In this document: positions 25,612 through 34,194 of the stretch, piece by piece | Position numbering within the stretch: the first letter of the stretch is position 1 | Layout: each line of letters starts with the position of its first letter | Origin: Streptococcus vestibularis ATCC 49124 | Lineage (GTDB): Bacteria; Bacillota; Bacilli; Lactobacillales; Streptococcaceae | Length of the DNA stretch: 42,225 nucleotides | Assembly (NCBI RefSeq): GCF_000188295.1 | Contig: NZ_GL831112.1 | Location: 374,228 to 416,452, forward strand | Direction of reading: 5' to 3' | Position numbers and translations under genes: made by a program | The notes under the pieces: generated by a model | Told to the model about the DNA's origin: nothing | The model's database searches: none | What the model saw: only the letters and a program-made list of their open reading frames with translations

Positions 25612-27840
25612 ATGGCAAAAGAAACTTTTGTGGTTAATGGGATGACCTGTGCGTCCTGTGTGGCCAATGTTGAAAATGCTGTTAATAAGTTGGATGGTGT
25701 GGACAATGCTGTGGTTAATCTGACCACGGAAAAAATGTCTGTGGATTATGCTGGGGATAAGGTTAGTCCAGAAGCGATTGAAAAAGCTGTGGCTGACGCT
25801 GGTTATGAAGCAGAAGTTTACAATCCAGATACAGCTAAAAGTCAAGAAGAACGTGAAGAAGACAAGATTCACAAGGTGCGTGAGCGCCTCATTTGGTCAT
25901 CTGTCTTCACCATTCCTCTCTTTTATCTAGCTATGGGACCAATGGTCGGTCTACCTGTGCCAAACTTCTTGTCTCCTCACCATGCAGCCTTGACTTATGC
26001 CTTGGTGCTGCTAGTTTTGACAGTTCCAGTCATGTGGTTGGGTCGTTCCTTCTATAGCAATGGTTTTCGTACCTTGGCCAAGGGTCATCCTAACATGGAT
26101 GCCTTGGTAGCCTTGGCAACATCGGCAGCCTTTCTTTATAGTCTCTATGGTACTTACCATATTTCATTGGGGCATGCCCATCACGCTCACCAGCTTTATT
26201 TCGAGTCAGTGGCTGTTATTTTGACCTTGATTACTCTAGGTAAGTATTTTGAAACCCTCTCTAAAGGTCGGACTTCAGATGCTATCAAGAAACTCATGCA
26301 CTTGTCAGCCAAGGAGGCAACCGTCCTTAGAGATGGTAAAGAAGTCAAACTTCCTGTGGATAAGGTTGTTCTGGGTGACCATATTGTGGTCAAACCTGGG
26401 GAAAAGATAGCCGTGGATGGTCAGGTGATTTCTGGTAGCTCCGCGATTGATGAGAGTATGCTTACAGGGGAGTCACTCCCTATTGAAAAAACTGCTGGTA
26501 AGCCAGTTTTTGCAGGTTCTATTAATGGTCAAGGTAGCTTGATTTATGAGGCTGAAAAAATTGGTAAGGACACCTTGCTTTCCCAAATCATTAAATTGGT
26601 TGAGGATGCCCAACAAACCAAGGCACCGATTGCCAAGATTGCCGATCAAGTGTCAGCGGTCTTTGTTCCTGTTGTCATGGCTATCGCACTTGTTTCAGGT
26701 CTCTTTTGGTACTTTGTCATGGGACAAACCTTTACTTTTGCCATGACAGTAGCAGTTAGTGTCTTGGTTATTGCTTGTCCATGTGCTTTGGGCCTTGCGA
26801 CACCGACAGCTATCATGGTTGGTACAGGCCTTGGTGCCGAACACGGTATTCTCTACAAGCGTGGGGATGTGCTCGAGCTAGCTCACAAGGCTGATGTCCT
26901 CGTTTTTGACAAGACAGGGACTATTACTCAGGGTAAACCTCAGTTGGTTTCTAGCTATACCTATGGCAATAGTGGAGTAGCTTTGCAGCTTTTGGCATCC
27001 TTGGAAGCTAAGTCTGAACACCCATTAGGTCAAGCTATCCTTGTGGCAGCAGAAAATGCTAACTTGGACTTGTTAGAGATGGATAACTTTTCAAGTTTGA
27101 CTGGACGAGGTCTTACTGCCAGCTATGCAGGCAAGACTTATTTAGCTGGAAATCAAACACTTATGGCTGAGGAAAAAGTCGACTTGACTTCAGCACAAGC
27201 TGATTTCCAAAGCTTGACGGCCGATGGTCAAACTCCTATTTTCCTAGCTGAAGATGGTAAGTTAATCGGACTCTTTGGTGTAGCCGATCAGGTTAAAGCA
27301 GATAGTGCAGATATGGTGGTGGCCCTTCATCAAATGGGCAAGGAAGTCATCATGTTGACTGGGGATAATGACCAAACAGCCCAAGCCATCGCTCAAAAGG
27401 TTGGCATCAAGCGTGTTATCAGTCAAGTGCTTCCGCAAGAGAAATCTAGGGTGATTAGCGACCTTCAGGCAGAAGGGAAATCAGTCATCATGGTTGGTGA
27501 TGGTATCAATGATGCTCCAGCCCTTGCGACAGCCGATATCGGTATTGCTATGGGATCAGGAACAGATATTGCTATGGAAAGTGCCGATATGGTCCTTATG
27601 AAACCCAACCTCATGGATGTCGTTAAGGCTCTGAAAATTAGTCAGGCGACTATCACAACGATTAAAGAGAATCTCTTTTGGGCCTTTATCTACAATATCT
27701 TGTCTATCCCAGTAGCTATGGGTGTCCTCCACCTCTTTGGAGGTCCTCTCCTTGACCCAATGATAGCAGGACTTGCCATGAGCTTTAGCTCTGTCTCAGT
27801 CGTCCTCAATGCTCTGCGTCTCAAACACCGCAAAGTCTAA
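25612..27840 (+). CDS. copA: Copper-exporting P1B-type ATPase CopA
   Basis: A 742-residue Cu+ efflux pump. One N-terminal heavy-metal domain carries GMTCASC (residues 10-16). The transport site CPC is in IACPCALGLATPT near 387-399. The phosphorylated Asp is in FDKTGTITQGKP near 432-443, the HP motif SEHPLGQA near 465-472, and the hinge GDGINDAPAL near 631-640. A His-rich luminal loop (HISLGHAHHAHQ, near 182-193) may gather metal. copZ follows after 74 bases. Confidence 0.95.
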   Translation: MAKETFVVNGMTCASCVANVENAVNKLDGVDNAVVNLTTEKMSVDYAGDKVSPEAIEKAVADAGYEAEVYNPDTAKSQEEREEDKIHKVRERLIWSSVFTIPLFYLAMGPMVGLPVPNFLSPHHAALTYALVLLVLTVPVMWLGRSFYSNGFRTLAKGHPNMDALVALATSAAFLYSLYGTYHISLGHAHHAHQLYFESVAVILTLITLGKYFETLSKGRTSDAIKKLMHLSAKEATVLRDGKEVKLPVDKVVLGDHIVVKPGEKIAVDGQVISGSSAIDESMLTGESLPIEKTAGKPVFAGSINGQGSLIYEAEKIGKDTLLSQIIKLVEDAQQTKAPIAKIADQVSAVFVPVVMAIALVSGLFWYFVMGQTFTFAMTVAVSVLVIACPCALGLATPTAIMVGTGLGAEHGILYKRGDVLELAHKADVLVFDKTGTITQGKPQLVSSYTYGNSGVALQLLASLEAKSEHPLGQAILVAAENANLDLLEMDNFSSLTGRGLTASYAGKTYLAGNQTLMAEEKVDLTSAQADFQSLTADGQTPIFLAEDGKLIGLFGVADQVKADSADMVVALHQMGKEVIMLTGDNDQTAQAIAQKVGIKRVISQVLPQEKSRVISDLQAEGKSVIMVGDGINDAPALATADIGIAMGSGTDIAMESADMVLMKPNLMDVVKALKISQATITTIKENLFWAFIYNILSIPVAMGVLHLFGGPLLDPMIAGLAMSFSSVSVVLNALRLKHRKV

Positions 27841-27914
27841 GCGTCAGTTACTTATAATGACCAGCACTTAAGGTGTGTATCAAAAAAATAATTAAAGAAA
27901 AGGAAGAAAGAAAA

Positions 27915-28118
27915 ATGACAAAAACATATAACATCACAGGAATGAAATGCCAAGGCTGTGTCAACACCGTTACCGAAAAACTCTCTGCTGTCAAAGGCGT
28001 AGACAAGGTTCAAGTTGACCTTGAAAACAAACAAGTCACTATCGAAGGTAAACCATGGAAGTGGTCTCTCAAACGTGCCCTCAAAGGCACTAAGTTCGAA
28101 CTTGGTGACGAAATTTAA
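27915..28118 (+). CDS. copZ: Copper chaperone CopZ
   Basis: A 67-residue HMA-fold chaperone that carries Cu+ to CopA or CopY. The metal site GMKCQGC (Cys12, Cys15) is visible. ATG 27915 is chosen because AAAGGAAG lies about 9 bases upstream; an earlier in-frame GTG at 27873 would give an unlikely basic extension. It is the last gene of the operon, closed by a terminator. Confidence 0.9.
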   Translation: MTKTYNITGMKCQGCVNTVTEKLSAVKGVDKVQVDLENKQVTIEGKPWKWSLKRALKGTKFELGDEI

Positions 28119-28129
28119 GACAGGATTGA

Positions 28130-28152
28130 AACAGCACTTAGGCTGTTTTTTT
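28130..28152 (+). terminator. Terminator of copYAZ
   Basis: A 6-bp stem AACAGC/GCTGTT (28130-28135 with 28142-28147) whose 3' arm runs into a long T tract. Confidence 0.75.
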
Positions 28153-28256
28153 CTACCCATAATCTTTTTGAAAATCCCTTCCTTTTGTGATATGATTAAG
28201 ATAATTATGTTCTCAAAACTGAGACTAGAAAATCAAGAAAAGAAAACGGTATACCT

Positions 28257-29303
28257 ATGTCTAAACAAACCCTTATCCTTCTTTACGGTGGACGTTCAGC
28301 AGAACGAGAAGTGTCTGTGCTCTCAGCTGAGAGTGTTATGCGTGCGGTGGATTACAGCGCATTTGAGGTTAAAACCTACTTTATCACTCAGTCTGGTGAT
28401 TTTATCAAAACACAAGAATTTACAGAAACTCCAGGTGATGATGAGAAGCTTATGACTAATGACACAGTTGTGGCTAGTCAGGCTATCAAACCAAGCGATA
28501 TTTATGAGGAAGGCGCTGTGGTATTCCCAGTTCTTCATGGTCCTATGGGTGAGGATGGATCTATCCAAGGTTTCCTCGAAACCCTCAAGTTGCCATACGT
28601 GGGTACTAATGTTCTTTCTTCAAGTGTGGCTATGGACAAGATTATGACCAAGCATATTCTTGAAGTTGCTGGTGTGCCTCAGGTTGCCTACACAGTCTTC
28701 ATCGAGGGTGAAGATTTGGAATCAGCAGTAGCAGAGACGCTTGAAAAATTGACCTTCCCAGTTTTCGTAAAACCAGCTAACATGGGGTCATCTGTTGGGA
28801 TTTCTAAAGCTGAAAATGAAGCAGAGCTTCGTGCGGCGATTGATCTAGCTCTCAAATATGATAGTCGTATCTTGATTGAGCAAGGTGTGGTTGCCCGTGA
28901 GATCGAAGTTGGTATCCTTGGCAATACGACTGTCAAAACAACTGATCCAGGTGAAGTGGTCAAAGACGTGGCTTTCTATGATTACCAAGCCAAGTACATC
29001 GACAATAAGATTACCATGGATATTCCAGCTCACGTTCCTGCAGAAGTCATGGCGCAAATGCGTGCCTATGCGGCCAAGGCCTTCCGTGCCCTAGGTGGTT
29101 GCGGTCTTGCCCGCTGTGATTTCTTCCTGACAGAGGATGGAGCCATTTATCTTAACGAGCTCAATACAATGCCAGGTTTCACTCAATGGTCAATGTACCC
29201 ACTACTTTGGGAAAATATGGGACTTTCTTACTCAGATCTTATCAAGGAATTGGTAGCCTTGGGACAAGAAATGTTCGACAAACGTGAAAGCCATTTGATT
29301 TAA
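28257..29303 (+). CDS. ddl: D-alanine--D-alanine ligase
   Basis: A 348-residue ATP-grasp enzyme making the D-Ala-D-Ala end of peptidoglycan precursors, the substrate MurF then adds. [12 protein letters not shown] near 9-20, [17 protein letters not shown] near 88-104, [14 protein letters not shown] near 171-184 and the metal-binding [11 protein letters not shown] near 297-307 are present. The FTQWSMYP end fits a D-Ala-D-Ala rather than D-Ala-D-Lac enzyme. A terminator follows, and murF, its usual neighbour, lies 4.9 kb away. Confidence 0.95.
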   Translation: MSKQTLILLYGGRSAEREVSVLSAESVMRAVDYSAFEVKTYFITQSGDFIKTQEFTETPGDDEKLMTNDTVVASQAIKPSDIYEEGAVVFPVLHGPMGEDGSIQGFLETLKLPYVGTNVLSSSVAMDKIMTKHILEVAGVPQVAYTVFIEGEDLESAVAETLEKLTFPVFVKPANMGSSVGISKAENEAELRAAIDLALKYDSRILIEQGVVAREIEVGILGNTTVKTTDPGEVVKDVAFYDYQAKYIDNKITMDIPAHVPAEVMAQMRAYAAKAFRALGGCGLARCDFFLTEDGAIYLNELNTMPGFTQWSMYPLLWENMGLSYSDLIKELVALGQEMFDKRESHLI

Positions 29304-29325
29304 GCACTATGATTTAGATGACAGA

Positions 29326-29368
29326 CATCTTAGTCTTGGAGAAATCTCTGAGACTGAGGTGTTTTTTT
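29326..29368 (+). terminator. Terminator of ddl
   Basis: An 11-bp stem with G-T pairs (29326-29336 with 29351-29361), an inner small stem, and seven T. Confidence 0.85.
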
Positions 29369-29404
29369 CTTTACAGAAATCTAGATTTTATTTATATCTT
29401 TTCT

Positions 29405-29524
29405 TTATCACGCTGATAAAAAATACATATTATCCAAATAATCTAACAGATGGTAGAATAAATCTAACGTTTCAAATGAAATAAAGCAATTCGTTCGTTT
29501 TTGATGACGATTTGCGTATCGCAA
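29405..29524. promoter_or_regulatory. Inverted and direct repeats upstream of the amino-acid ABC operon
   Basis: The interval 29369-29626 has no gene. It holds a perfect inverted repeat TTATCA-CGC-TGATAA (29405-29419), two copies of AATCTAAC about 29 bases apart (start to start), and a second inverted repeat TTGCG-TAT-CGCAA (29512-29524). These could be operators. I cannot name the regulator and see no clear -35/-10 pair. Confidence 0.35.
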
Positions 29525-29626
29525 TGATTATCAGAGGCGAGTGAAGTCAAAGGGCTAGAAGTAGATGGCAGTGAATGCTCACGGAATTTTCTACGCCTTT
29601 TGTATCTTGTTTTGAGGAGGTAGGTT

Positions 29627-30307
29627 TTGGATTGGTCCATTGTTCAACAGTATTTGCCCTTTTATCAGAAGGCATTCTTTTTAACTTTACATATTGCCGT
29701 TCTGGGGATTTTTGGTTCCTTCCTTTTGGGCCTGGTGGTGAGTGTTATTCGTCATTACCGAGTACCGGTTTTGAGTCAGCTTTCGACGGCTTATATTGAG
29801 CTATCTCGTAATACGCCGCTCTTGATTCAACTCTTCTTTCTCTACTTTGGTTTGCCTCGTATAGGTTTGGTTTTATCATCAGAGGCTTGTGCTGTGGTGG
29901 GTTTGATTTTCTTGGGTGGTTCTTATATGGCGGAGTCCTTCCGAAGTGGTCTAGAGGCCGTTAGTCAGACCCAGCATGAAGTGGGCCTGTCTATAGGCTT
30001 GACGCCATTTCAAGTCTTTCGCTATGTGGTCCTTCCCCAGGCAGTGGCTGTGGCGTTGCCGTCATTCAGTGCTAACGTCATTTTCCTTATTAAGGAAACA
30101 TCAGTATTCTCAGCGGTAGCCTTGGCGGATTTGATGTATGTTGCCAAAGATTTGATTGGTCTTTACTACGAAACCGATGTGGCTCTAGGCATGTTGGTGG
30201 TGGCTTATCTCTTAATGTTGCTGCCGATTTCTCTAGTCTTTAGTTGGATTGAAAGGAGGTTACGCTATGCAGGATTCGGGCTTTCAGGTTCTTCTTCAGG
30301 GGAATAA
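29627..30307 (+). CDS. Polar amino-acid ABC transporter permease 1
   Basis: A 226-residue HisM/GlnP-type permease. Five hydrophobic segments and the EAA loop (GLEAVSQTQHEVGLSIGLTP, near 106-125) that docks to the ATPase are visible. The start is TTG 29627, with GAGGAGG 6 bases upstream and no nearby ATG alternative. It overlaps the second permease by 41 bases. The two permeases probably pair with the ATPase and lipoprotein that follow to import a polar or acidic amino acid or cystine; the substrate is not readable. Confidence 0.88.
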   Translation: MDWSIVQQYLPFYQKAFFLTLHIAVLGIFGSFLLGLVVSVIRHYRVPVLSQLSTAYIELSRNTPLLIQLFFLYFGLPRIGLVLSSEACAVVGLIFLGGSYMAESFRSGLEAVSQTQHEVGLSIGLTPFQVFRYVVLPQAVAVALPSFSANVIFLIKETSVFSAVALADLMYVAKDLIGLYYETDVALGMLVVAYLLMLLPISLVFSWIERRLRYAGFGLSGSSSGE

Positions 30308-30944
30308 TTTCCTACGTATCTTACAAGGTTTAGGCGTAACTATTGGAATTTCCATCGTTTCGGTGCTTCTTTCCCTTTTACTAGGAACCCTTTTTGGGAT
30401 TGTCATGACTTCGAAGTCTAAGATTGTTCGGCTGTTGTCACGTATTTATCTGGAATTTATCCGAATCATGCCTCAACTAGTCTTGCTCTTTATAGTCTAC
30501 TTTGGTCTGGCTAGGAACTTTAACATCAATATCTCAGGCGAGTTATCGGCTATTATCGTCTTTACCCTTTGGGGAACGGCTGAGATGGGTGATTTGGTGC
30601 GTGGGTCAATCACGTCACTACCTAGACATCAGTTTGAGAGTGGAAGGACCCTTGGTCTAACCAATGGCCAACTCTATACCTATGTGATTATTCCACAAGT
30701 CTTGCGTCGCTTGTTGCCTCAGGCTATTAACCTGGTGACACGTATGATTAAAACTACGTCCTTGGTGGTTTTGATTGGCGTAGTTGAGGTGACCAAGGTT
30801 GGTCAGCAGATTATCGACAGTAATCGCCTGACTATTCCAACAGCTTCTTTCTGGATTTATGGCACGATTTTGATTCTTTATTTTGCCATTTGTTTCCCAG
30901 TATCTAAGCTGTCTACTTATCTTGAAAATCGTTGGAGGAATTAA
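30267..30944 (+). CDS. Polar amino-acid ABC transporter permease 2
   Basis: A 225-residue partner permease of the same family. The EAA-like loop reads GSITSLPRHQFESGRTLGLT near 112-131, and five membrane segments are visible. ATG 30267 is chosen because AAAGGAGG (30252-30259) lies 7 bases upstream. Its start lies inside the 3' end of permease 1, which fits translational coupling of a heterodimer. Confidence 0.88.
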   Translation: MQDSGFQVLLQGNNFLRILQGLGVTIGISIVSVLLSLLLGTLFGIVMTSKSKIVRLLSRIYLEFIRIMPQLVLLFIVYFGLARNFNINISGELSAIIVFTLWGTAEMGDLVRGSITSLPRHQFESGRTLGLTNGQLYTYVIIPQVLRRLLPQAINLVTRMIKTTSLVVLIGVVEVTKVGQQIIDSNRLTIPTASFWIYGTILILYFAICFPVSKLSTYLENRWRN

Positions 30945-30945
30945 G

Positions 30946-31704
30946 ATGACAGAAAGCATTTTACAAATCAAGGATTTGAAAAAGTCCTTTGGGGACAATG
31001 AGATTCTCAAAGGCATCTCCTTGGATGTTAAACAAGGTGAAGTCGTTGTTATCCTGGGTTCCTCAGGCTGTGGGAAATCGACCTTGCTACGTTGCATCAA
31101 TGGCTTGGAGACTATTCAAGGAGGGGATATTCTCCTAGATGGCAAGTCTATCACTGGTAGCAAGAAGGATTTTCATCTGATTCGTCAGAAAATCGGAATG
31201 GTCTTTCAAAGTTATGACCTCTTTCCACACTTGGACATCCTGCAAAATCTGATTTTTGGGCCAGTCAAAGCTCAAGGGCGTAACAAGGAAGAAGTCATTG
31301 CGGAGGCTGAGAAACTTTTGGACCGTGTGGGGCTTCTTGACAAGAAGCATAGCTTCGCACGACAACTGTCAGGTGGTCAAAAGCAGCGTGTGGCAATTGT
31401 CCGTTCCCTGCTTATGCATCCTGAAGTTATCCTCTTTGACGAAGTGACGGCTTCGCTTGACCCTGAGATGGTTCGTGAGGTTCTGGAATTGATTAACGAC
31501 CTCGCTCAAGAAGGCCGTACCATGTTGATTGTCACCCATGAGCTTCAGTTTGCGCGTGCCATCGCTGACCGTATTATCTTTATGGATAAGGGAGTCATCG
31601 CTGAGGAAGGTACTGCTGAAGAATTCTTCAATCATCCAAAGACACAACGGGCTCAAGAGTTCCTCAATGTCTTTGACTTCAGCCAGTTTGGTGCCTATTT
31701 GTAA
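30946..31704 (+). CDS. Polar amino-acid ABC transporter ATP-binding protein
   Basis: A 252-residue ATPase of the GlnQ/HisP family. Walker A GSSGCGKST near 36-44, Q-loop MVFQSYDLFPH near 84-94, signature LSGGQKQR near 139-146, Walker B VILFDEVTASLDPE near 159-172, and the switch His in IVTHE near 197-201 are visible. GGAGG sits 7 bases before the ATG, one base after the permease 2 stop. The signature and Walker motifs are intact. Confidence 0.93.
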   Translation: MTESILQIKDLKKSFGDNEILKGISLDVKQGEVVVILGSSGCGKSTLLRCINGLETIQGGDILLDGKSITGSKKDFHLIRQKIGMVFQSYDLFPHLDILQNLIFGPVKAQGRNKEEVIAEAEKLLDRVGLLDKKHSFARQLSGGQKQRVAIVRSLLMHPEVILFDEVTASLDPEMVREVLELINDLAQEGRTMLIVTHELQFARAIADRIIFMDKGVIAEEGTAEEFFNHPKTQRAQEFLNVFDFSQFGAYL

Positions 31705-31746
31705 CCCATTGTTTTTAGTGAAAATAAATTATTTTAGGAGATATTT

Positions 31747-32601
31747 ATGAAATTAACAAAGAAAATTTTTGCCCTATTAGCCCTCGTCTTTGCCTTGGTG
31801 GCAGTGACTGCTTGCTCAAGTAACAGTAGCTCTGGTAAATCAACAGCCAAAGCACGTACGATCGAAGAAATTAAGAAGAGTGGTGAACTCCGTATCGCCG
31901 TTTTTGCGGACAAGAAACCTTTCGGTTATGTAGATAACAAGGGTGCTTACCAAGGTTACGATATTGAACTTGGTAACCGTTTGGCCAAGGACTTGGGTGT
32001 TAAACCTAAATACGTCTCAGTAGATGCGGCTAACCGTGCCGAATTCTTGATTTCAAACAAGGTAGATATTACGCTTGCCAACTTCACAGTGACTGATGAA
32101 CGTAAGAAACAAGTGGACTTCGCCCTTCCTTACATGAAAGTCTCAATCGGTGTGGTGTCACCTAAAGACAAGGTGATTAAGGACGTTAAAGAGCTTGAAG
32201 GTAAGACTTTGATTGTTACTAAGGGGACAACTGCTGAAACTTACTTTGAAAAGAACTACCCAAATATCAAATTGCAAAAATATGACCAATATAGCGATGC
32301 TTACCAAGCCCTACTAGATGGTCGTGGCGATGCCTTCTCGACTGATAATACAGAAGTTCTTGCTTGGGCTCTAGAAAATAAAGGTTACGAAGTTGGAATC
32401 ACATCACTTGGTGACCCAGACACCATTGCCCCAGCCGTTCAAAAAGGTAACAAAGAACTCCTTGACTTTATCAATAAAGACATTAAGAAACTTGGCGAAG
32501 AGAATTTTTTCCACAAAGATTATGAAAAAACACTTCACCCAACTTACGGTGATGCAGCAAATGCTGACGATCTCGTCGTTGAAGGTGGCGAAGTGAAATA
32601 A
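31747..32601 (+). CDS. Amino-acid ABC transporter substrate-binding lipoprotein
   Basis: A 284-residue lipoprotein: signal peptide with lipobox VTAC (Cys23), then a type II periplasmic-binding fold starting near residue 38 (TIEEIKKSGELRIAVF). Conserved ligand-pocket blocks YDIELGNRLAKDLG near 75-88 and TLANFTVTDERKKQVDF near 114-130 are typical of the PEB1/GlnH group that binds acidic or polar amino acids. It is last in the operon; a bidirectional terminator follows. Confidence 0.92.
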   Translation: MKLTKKIFALLALVFALVAVTACSSNSSSGKSTAKARTIEEIKKSGELRIAVFADKKPFGYVDNKGAYQGYDIELGNRLAKDLGVKPKYVSVDAANRAEFLISNKVDITLANFTVTDERKKQVDFALPYMKVSIGVVSPKDKVIKDVKELEGKTLIVTKGTTAETYFEKNYPNIKLQKYDQYSDAYQALLDGRGDAFSTDNTEVLAWALENKGYEVGITSLGDPDTIAPAVQKGNKELLDFINKDIKKLGEENFFHKDYEKTLHPTYGDAANADDLVVEGGEVK

Positions 32602-32642
32602 GACTAACTCCTCTCTAAGGGGAAGTCTTGCTTAAAAAGAAT

Positions 32643-32708
32643 AAAACAAGTAAACCACCTCGTGGCTATCTAGGTTAACTAGAAGCAGGGGTGGTTTTAC
32701 TTGTTTTT
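32643..32708. terminator. Long bidirectional terminator
   Basis: Near-perfect 18-bp arms (from 32643 and to 32708) with a one-base bulge and A/T ends on both sides, around a 26-base loop. It stops the ABC operon on the plus strand and the membrane-protein pair on the minus strand, and overlaps the last codons of the latter. Confidence 0.8.
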
Positions 32709-33386
32709 ATAGTTTCTTTTAATCTTCCATTCAACGAAAAGGACATATATAAACAAGCCTCCAAACATTCCAAATACGATATAAGGTTTCAGACGATCAA
32801 GTAAGGTCTTTCGTTGACCATAGGGGGATTTTGAACCGTCTTTCCAGGTAATGCTTTTGTCTTCATCATCAATCCGTTTGTAGGACTCATCATTATAAGT
32901 CAAATAATGATCCTTCCGTACATACATATTCAAATAGTTATAGCCGTGCTTTGTGGGGAGGTTTGAAAGTAGGCGCTCCTCGGCATAAACTTCAATGTAG
33001 AGGGTCCCATCCTCTAAGCGTTTAATATCATCAACGCGTGCATTTTTGATGAGGACATTTCCATCTTGAACAATCTCCCAATTGCGCTTACCTGACTTGT
33101 AACCTCCTTCGTAGGATATAGCGAGCTGATGGCTTTCAGATTGCCAAAGGCCATAGATACTGTCTTTATAAACGTTATGATCAAAGAAAATAACATAGAT
33201 AATGAATATAGGTAAGATGATTAGGAAACATCCCCCAAAAATGTTAGCTAAACGGTATGTAAATTTATCCCAACGTGCTCGACATCCAGTTTTGTGTTTC
33301 TGTTGTTTCCGATATGCTTTTTGTGAATGATACTTTCGGTTGAGTTTCTTTCGGTCAGCGTATTTTCTTTTTCTTTGGTGTCTCAC
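32697..33386 (-). CDS. Unknown two-segment membrane protein, copy B of a tandem pair
   Basis: A 229-residue protein. A very basic N-terminus (about 1-45, rich in Lys/Arg/Gln) precedes a membrane segment (about 52-71), an extracytoplasmic domain (about 72-190), and a second membrane segment (about 197-218). The domain starts GLWQSESHQLAISY, with LPTKHGYNYL and ends SITWKDGSKSPYGQRKT; all three recur in the gene upstream (33383-34051). It overlaps that gene by 4 bases. GLWQS at the start of a beta-rich domain recalls small lipocalin-like folds, but I assign no family. Confidence 0.7.
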   Translation of the reverse strand: MRHQRKRKYADRKKLNRKYHSQKAYRKQQKHKTGCRARWDKFTYRLANIFGGCFLIILPIFIIYVIFFDHNVYKDSIYGLWQSESHQLAISYEGGYKSGKRNWEIVQDGNVLIKNARVDDIKRLEDGTLYIEVYAEERLLSNLPTKHGYNYLNMYVRKDHYLTYNDESYKRIDDEDKSITWKDGSKSPYGQRKTLLDRLKPYIVFGMFGGLFIYVLFVEWKIKRNYKNK

Positions 33387-34051
33387 TTAGCTTTTCTCTC
33401 CTCTTTTGCCGAGCCTCCTATCACGATAAGAAATGAACAAATACCCATAAGTATCAAATAGAAGGCTTCAAGAACTTCATCTATAGTGGTTTTCCGTTGA
33501 CCATAAGGGCTGGTGGAACCATCTTTCCAAGTGATGGACCTGTTTCCGGAGTCTATTCGTTTGTAGGACTCACCATCATAGGTAAGATAATTGTTTTTAC
33601 GAAGATAGAAATCCATATAGCTGAAACCATCCTTAGTGGGGAGGTCTGTCAGGTAACCTTCCACAGTGTAGAGCTCCATGTGAAGAGTTCCGTCATTAAG
33701 CCGCTTGACCGGGCGAGTTCTAGCAGCATAGATAATATCCTTACCATCCTGTACGACCTGCCAGTCGATATTTCCTCGTTTTCGAATATGCTTATAGGAA
33801 ATCGCTAACTGATGATGATCAGACTGCCAGAGACCATAAATATTATCTTTGTTGACTGTATAATGATGGTAATAATAAAAACCACCATATAGCAGTGCTA
33901 GTATTAATAAGATGATCAATCCAGATGTTGGCTCTAGTAGAACTACCTTTCTCCAATTAAAGCGCCAGCTTTTAGGTTCTTCAATACTTTGGCAGTCACT
34001 TCTTCTGTCTTTCTCTTTGTTAGAGGGACTGATTGATTTTTTCTTTGTCAT
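33383..34051 (-). CDS. Unknown two-segment membrane protein, copy A of a tandem pair
   Basis: A 222-residue protein with the same plan as its downstream copy: basic N-terminus, membrane segment near 45-65, external domain (GLWQSDHHQLAISY, LPTKDGFSYM, SITWKDGSTSPYGQRKT) and a second membrane segment near 190-210. More than half of the domain positions match the other copy. I start it at ATG 34051 because AAAGGA lies 6 bases before; ATG 34087 (12 residues longer) has only a GGGAG that nearly touches it. Function unknown. Confidence 0.7.
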   Translation of the reverse strand: MTKKKSISPSNKEKDRRSDCQSIEEPKSWRFNWRKVVLLEPTSGLIILLILALLYGGFYYYHHYTVNKDNIYGLWQSDHHQLAISYKHIRKRGNIDWQVVQDGKDIIYAARTRPVKRLNDGTLHMELYTVEGYLTDLPTKDGFSYMDFYLRKNNYLTYDGESYKRIDSGNRSITWKDGSTSPYGQRKTTIDEVLEAFYLILMGICSFLIVIGGSAKEERKAK

Positions 34052-34111
34052 GCCTAATCCTTTCATCAACCATTGTAACAAATTCATCTCCCAAGCAAAA
34101 GCTGGCCTGAT

Positions 34112-34122
34112 TTGTGATATAA
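34112..34122 (+). promoter_or_regulatory. Extended -10 for murF
   Basis: TGTGATATAATTGG contains TGA-TATAAT, an extended -10, about 75 bases before the murF ATG. It shows that murF has its own promoter here rather than depending on ddl. Confidence 0.55.
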
Positions 34123-34194
34123 TTGGGAGTGATTGCAGGCAAGAAAATCTTACTTCTTGCCAGACTTGTAAAAAATATTATAGAGGATTTTAAG

